From assembly GCF_000155975.1 (NCBI RefSeq), contig NZ_GG730300.1, positions 149,558 through 213,557 on the forward strand: a DNA stretch of 64,000 bases, in the 5' to 3' direction. The position numbers were made by a program, and so were the translations under genes. This stretch comes from Citrobacter youngae ATCC 29220. Its GTDB lineage: Bacteria > Pseudomonadota > Gammaproteobacteria > Enterobacterales > Enterobacteriaceae. Under the pieces are notes generated by a model. That model was not told the DNA's origin and did no database searches. It was given only the letters and a program-made list of their open reading frames with translations. Of the stretch, positions 63,196 to 64,000 are shown one piece after another (within the stretch, counting starts at the first letter, position 1; each line of letters starts with the position of its first letter).

Positions 63196-64000
63196 ATGTT
63201 GAATACGCTGATTGTGGGCGCCAGCGGCTATGCCGGCGCAGAGCTTGTGACCTATGTAAATCGCCATCCTGATATGAACATAACCGCTTTGACCGTCTCA
63301 GCGCAAAGCAATGATGCAGGAAAATTAATCTCCGATTTGCATCCGCAGTTGAAAGGCATTGTCGATTTACCGTTGCAGCCGATGTCAGATATCAGCGAGT
63401 TTAGCGCAGGGGTGGACGTTGTGTTCCTCGCCACAGCGCATGAGGTGAGTCATGACCTGGCCCCGCAGTTTTTGCAGGCCGGTTGTGTGGTGTTAGACCT
63501 CTCTGGCGCGTTTCGTGTTAACGACGGCGCGTTCTATGAAAAATATTATGGTTTTACCCATCAGCACCCCGACCTGCTGGCGCAGGCGGTATATGGGCTG
63601 GCGGAGTGGAAAGCAGATCAACTGAAAGAAGCGAATCTGATTGCCGTGCCCGGTTGTTACCCGACGGCGGCGCAGCTGTCGCTGAAACCACTGATCGACG
63701 CCGGGCTGCTGGATCTCGGCCAGTGGCCGGTGATTAACGCCACCAGCGGCGTCAGCGGGGCAGGCCGTAAAGCGGCCATCTCCAACAGCTTTTGCGAAGT
63801 GAGCCTGCAGCCGTATGGCGTGTTTACCCATCGTCATCAGCCGGAAATCGCTACTCACCTCGGCGCGGAAGTGATCTTCACTCCGCATCTGGGTAACTTT
63901 CCGCGTGGCATTCTGGAAACCATCACCTGCCGTCTGAAAGCGGGCGTAACCCATGAACAGGTGGCGCAGGCGCTGCAGCAGGCGTATGGCGATAAGCCGT
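63196..64000 (+). CDS. argC: ArgC, N-acetyl-gamma-glutamyl-phosphate reductase (cut by the window end)
   Basis: The first 268 codons are present; the E. coli protein has 334 aa, so about 66 are missing past 64000. The N-terminal NADP-binding motif is [20 protein letters not shown] at 5-24. The catalytic Cys154 is in [35 protein letters not shown] near 189-207 and [12 protein letters not shown] near 215 are conserved. It reduces acetylglutamyl phosphate to the semialdehyde in arginine synthesis and is the first gene of argCBH in E. coli. Confidence 0.97.
   Translation, partial: MLNTLIVGASGYAGAELVTYVNRHPDMNITALTVSAQSNDAGKLISDLHPQLKGIVDLPLQPMSDISEFSAGVDVVFLATAHEVSHDLAPQFLQAGCVVLDLSGAFRVNDGAFYEKYYGFTHQHPDLLAQAVYGLAEWKADQLKEANLIAVPGCYPTAAQLSLKPLIDAGLLDLGQWPVINATSGVSGAGRKAAISNSFCEVSLQPYGVFTHRHQPEIATHLGAEVIFTPHLGNFPRGILETITCRLKAGVTHEQVAQALQQAYGDKP

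Overview
The window is chromosomal DNA of an enteric gammaproteobacterium. The backbone order cpxARP-fieF-pfkA-sbp-cdh, tpiA-yiiQ-yiiR-fpr-glpXKF, zapB-rraA-menA-hslUV-ftsN-cytR-priA-rpmE, metJBL-metF-katG, gldA-fsaB, yijO-eptC-ppc-argE/argC is that of the Escherichia/Salmonella/Citrobacter group, and most proteins recall their E. coli K-12 counterparts at the same length. The accessory genes differ from K-12: an Rhs locus beside yiiM, two transporters before tpiA, and a periplasmic nucleotidase between metL and metF. I therefore favour Salmonella (possibly a divergent lineage) or Citrobacter. This is inferred from remembered gene order, not from a search.

Layout. 1-1111: yiiM and a small SnoaL-like protein, translationally coupled. 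1198-11182: a minus-strand Rhs island. It holds one intact PAAR-Rhs effector (7085-11182) with its immunity gene. Downstream lies a train of five displaced Rhs C-terminal toxin tips, four followed by an intact immunity gene and one by a broken one, in various stages of decay (amber, opal and homopolymer frameshift mutations), ending in a core remnant. 11381-18354: the Cpx envelope stress system with CpxP and its 3'UTR sRNA CpxQ, fieF, pfkA, sbp and cdh. 18355-25025: an accessory block with a decayed gene, an exported DUF4097-like protein, an exported MORN/YwqK-repeat protein and two DASS-type anion transporters. 25069-40745: core genes for glycolysis and glycerol use, menaquinone synthesis, HslUV protease, division and replication restart. 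40746-43278: a KdgM-family porin plus a GPH-family symporter. 43332-53842: the methionine regulon (metJ, metB-metL, metF, with Met boxes), interrupted by a zinc-ribbon protein gene and a periplasmic 5'-nucleotidase gene, then katG. 53946-58715: gldA, fsaB, yijO and eptC, with the ptsA-frw-pfl block that lies here in E. coli missing. 58925-64000: ppc, argE and the start of argC (cut by the window edge), with paired ARG boxes between the divergent arg genes.

How the genes work together. CpxA-CpxR sense envelope damage; CpxP feeds back on CpxA, and CpxQ from the cpxP mRNA silences envelope mRNAs. glpF-glpK-glpX take up and phosphorylate glycerol and support gluconeogenesis, while tpiA, pfkA, gldA and fsaB handle the same three- and six-carbon pool. 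MetJ controls metB-metL and metF through tandem 8-bp boxes. The Rhs island is a contact-dependent weapon with a record of earlier toxin tips, plus immunity genes that may still protect against relatives carrying those toxins. Many intergenic gaps hold REP/BIME palindromes typical of enteric genomes. I saw no tRNA, rRNA, CRISPR array or complete insertion sequence.
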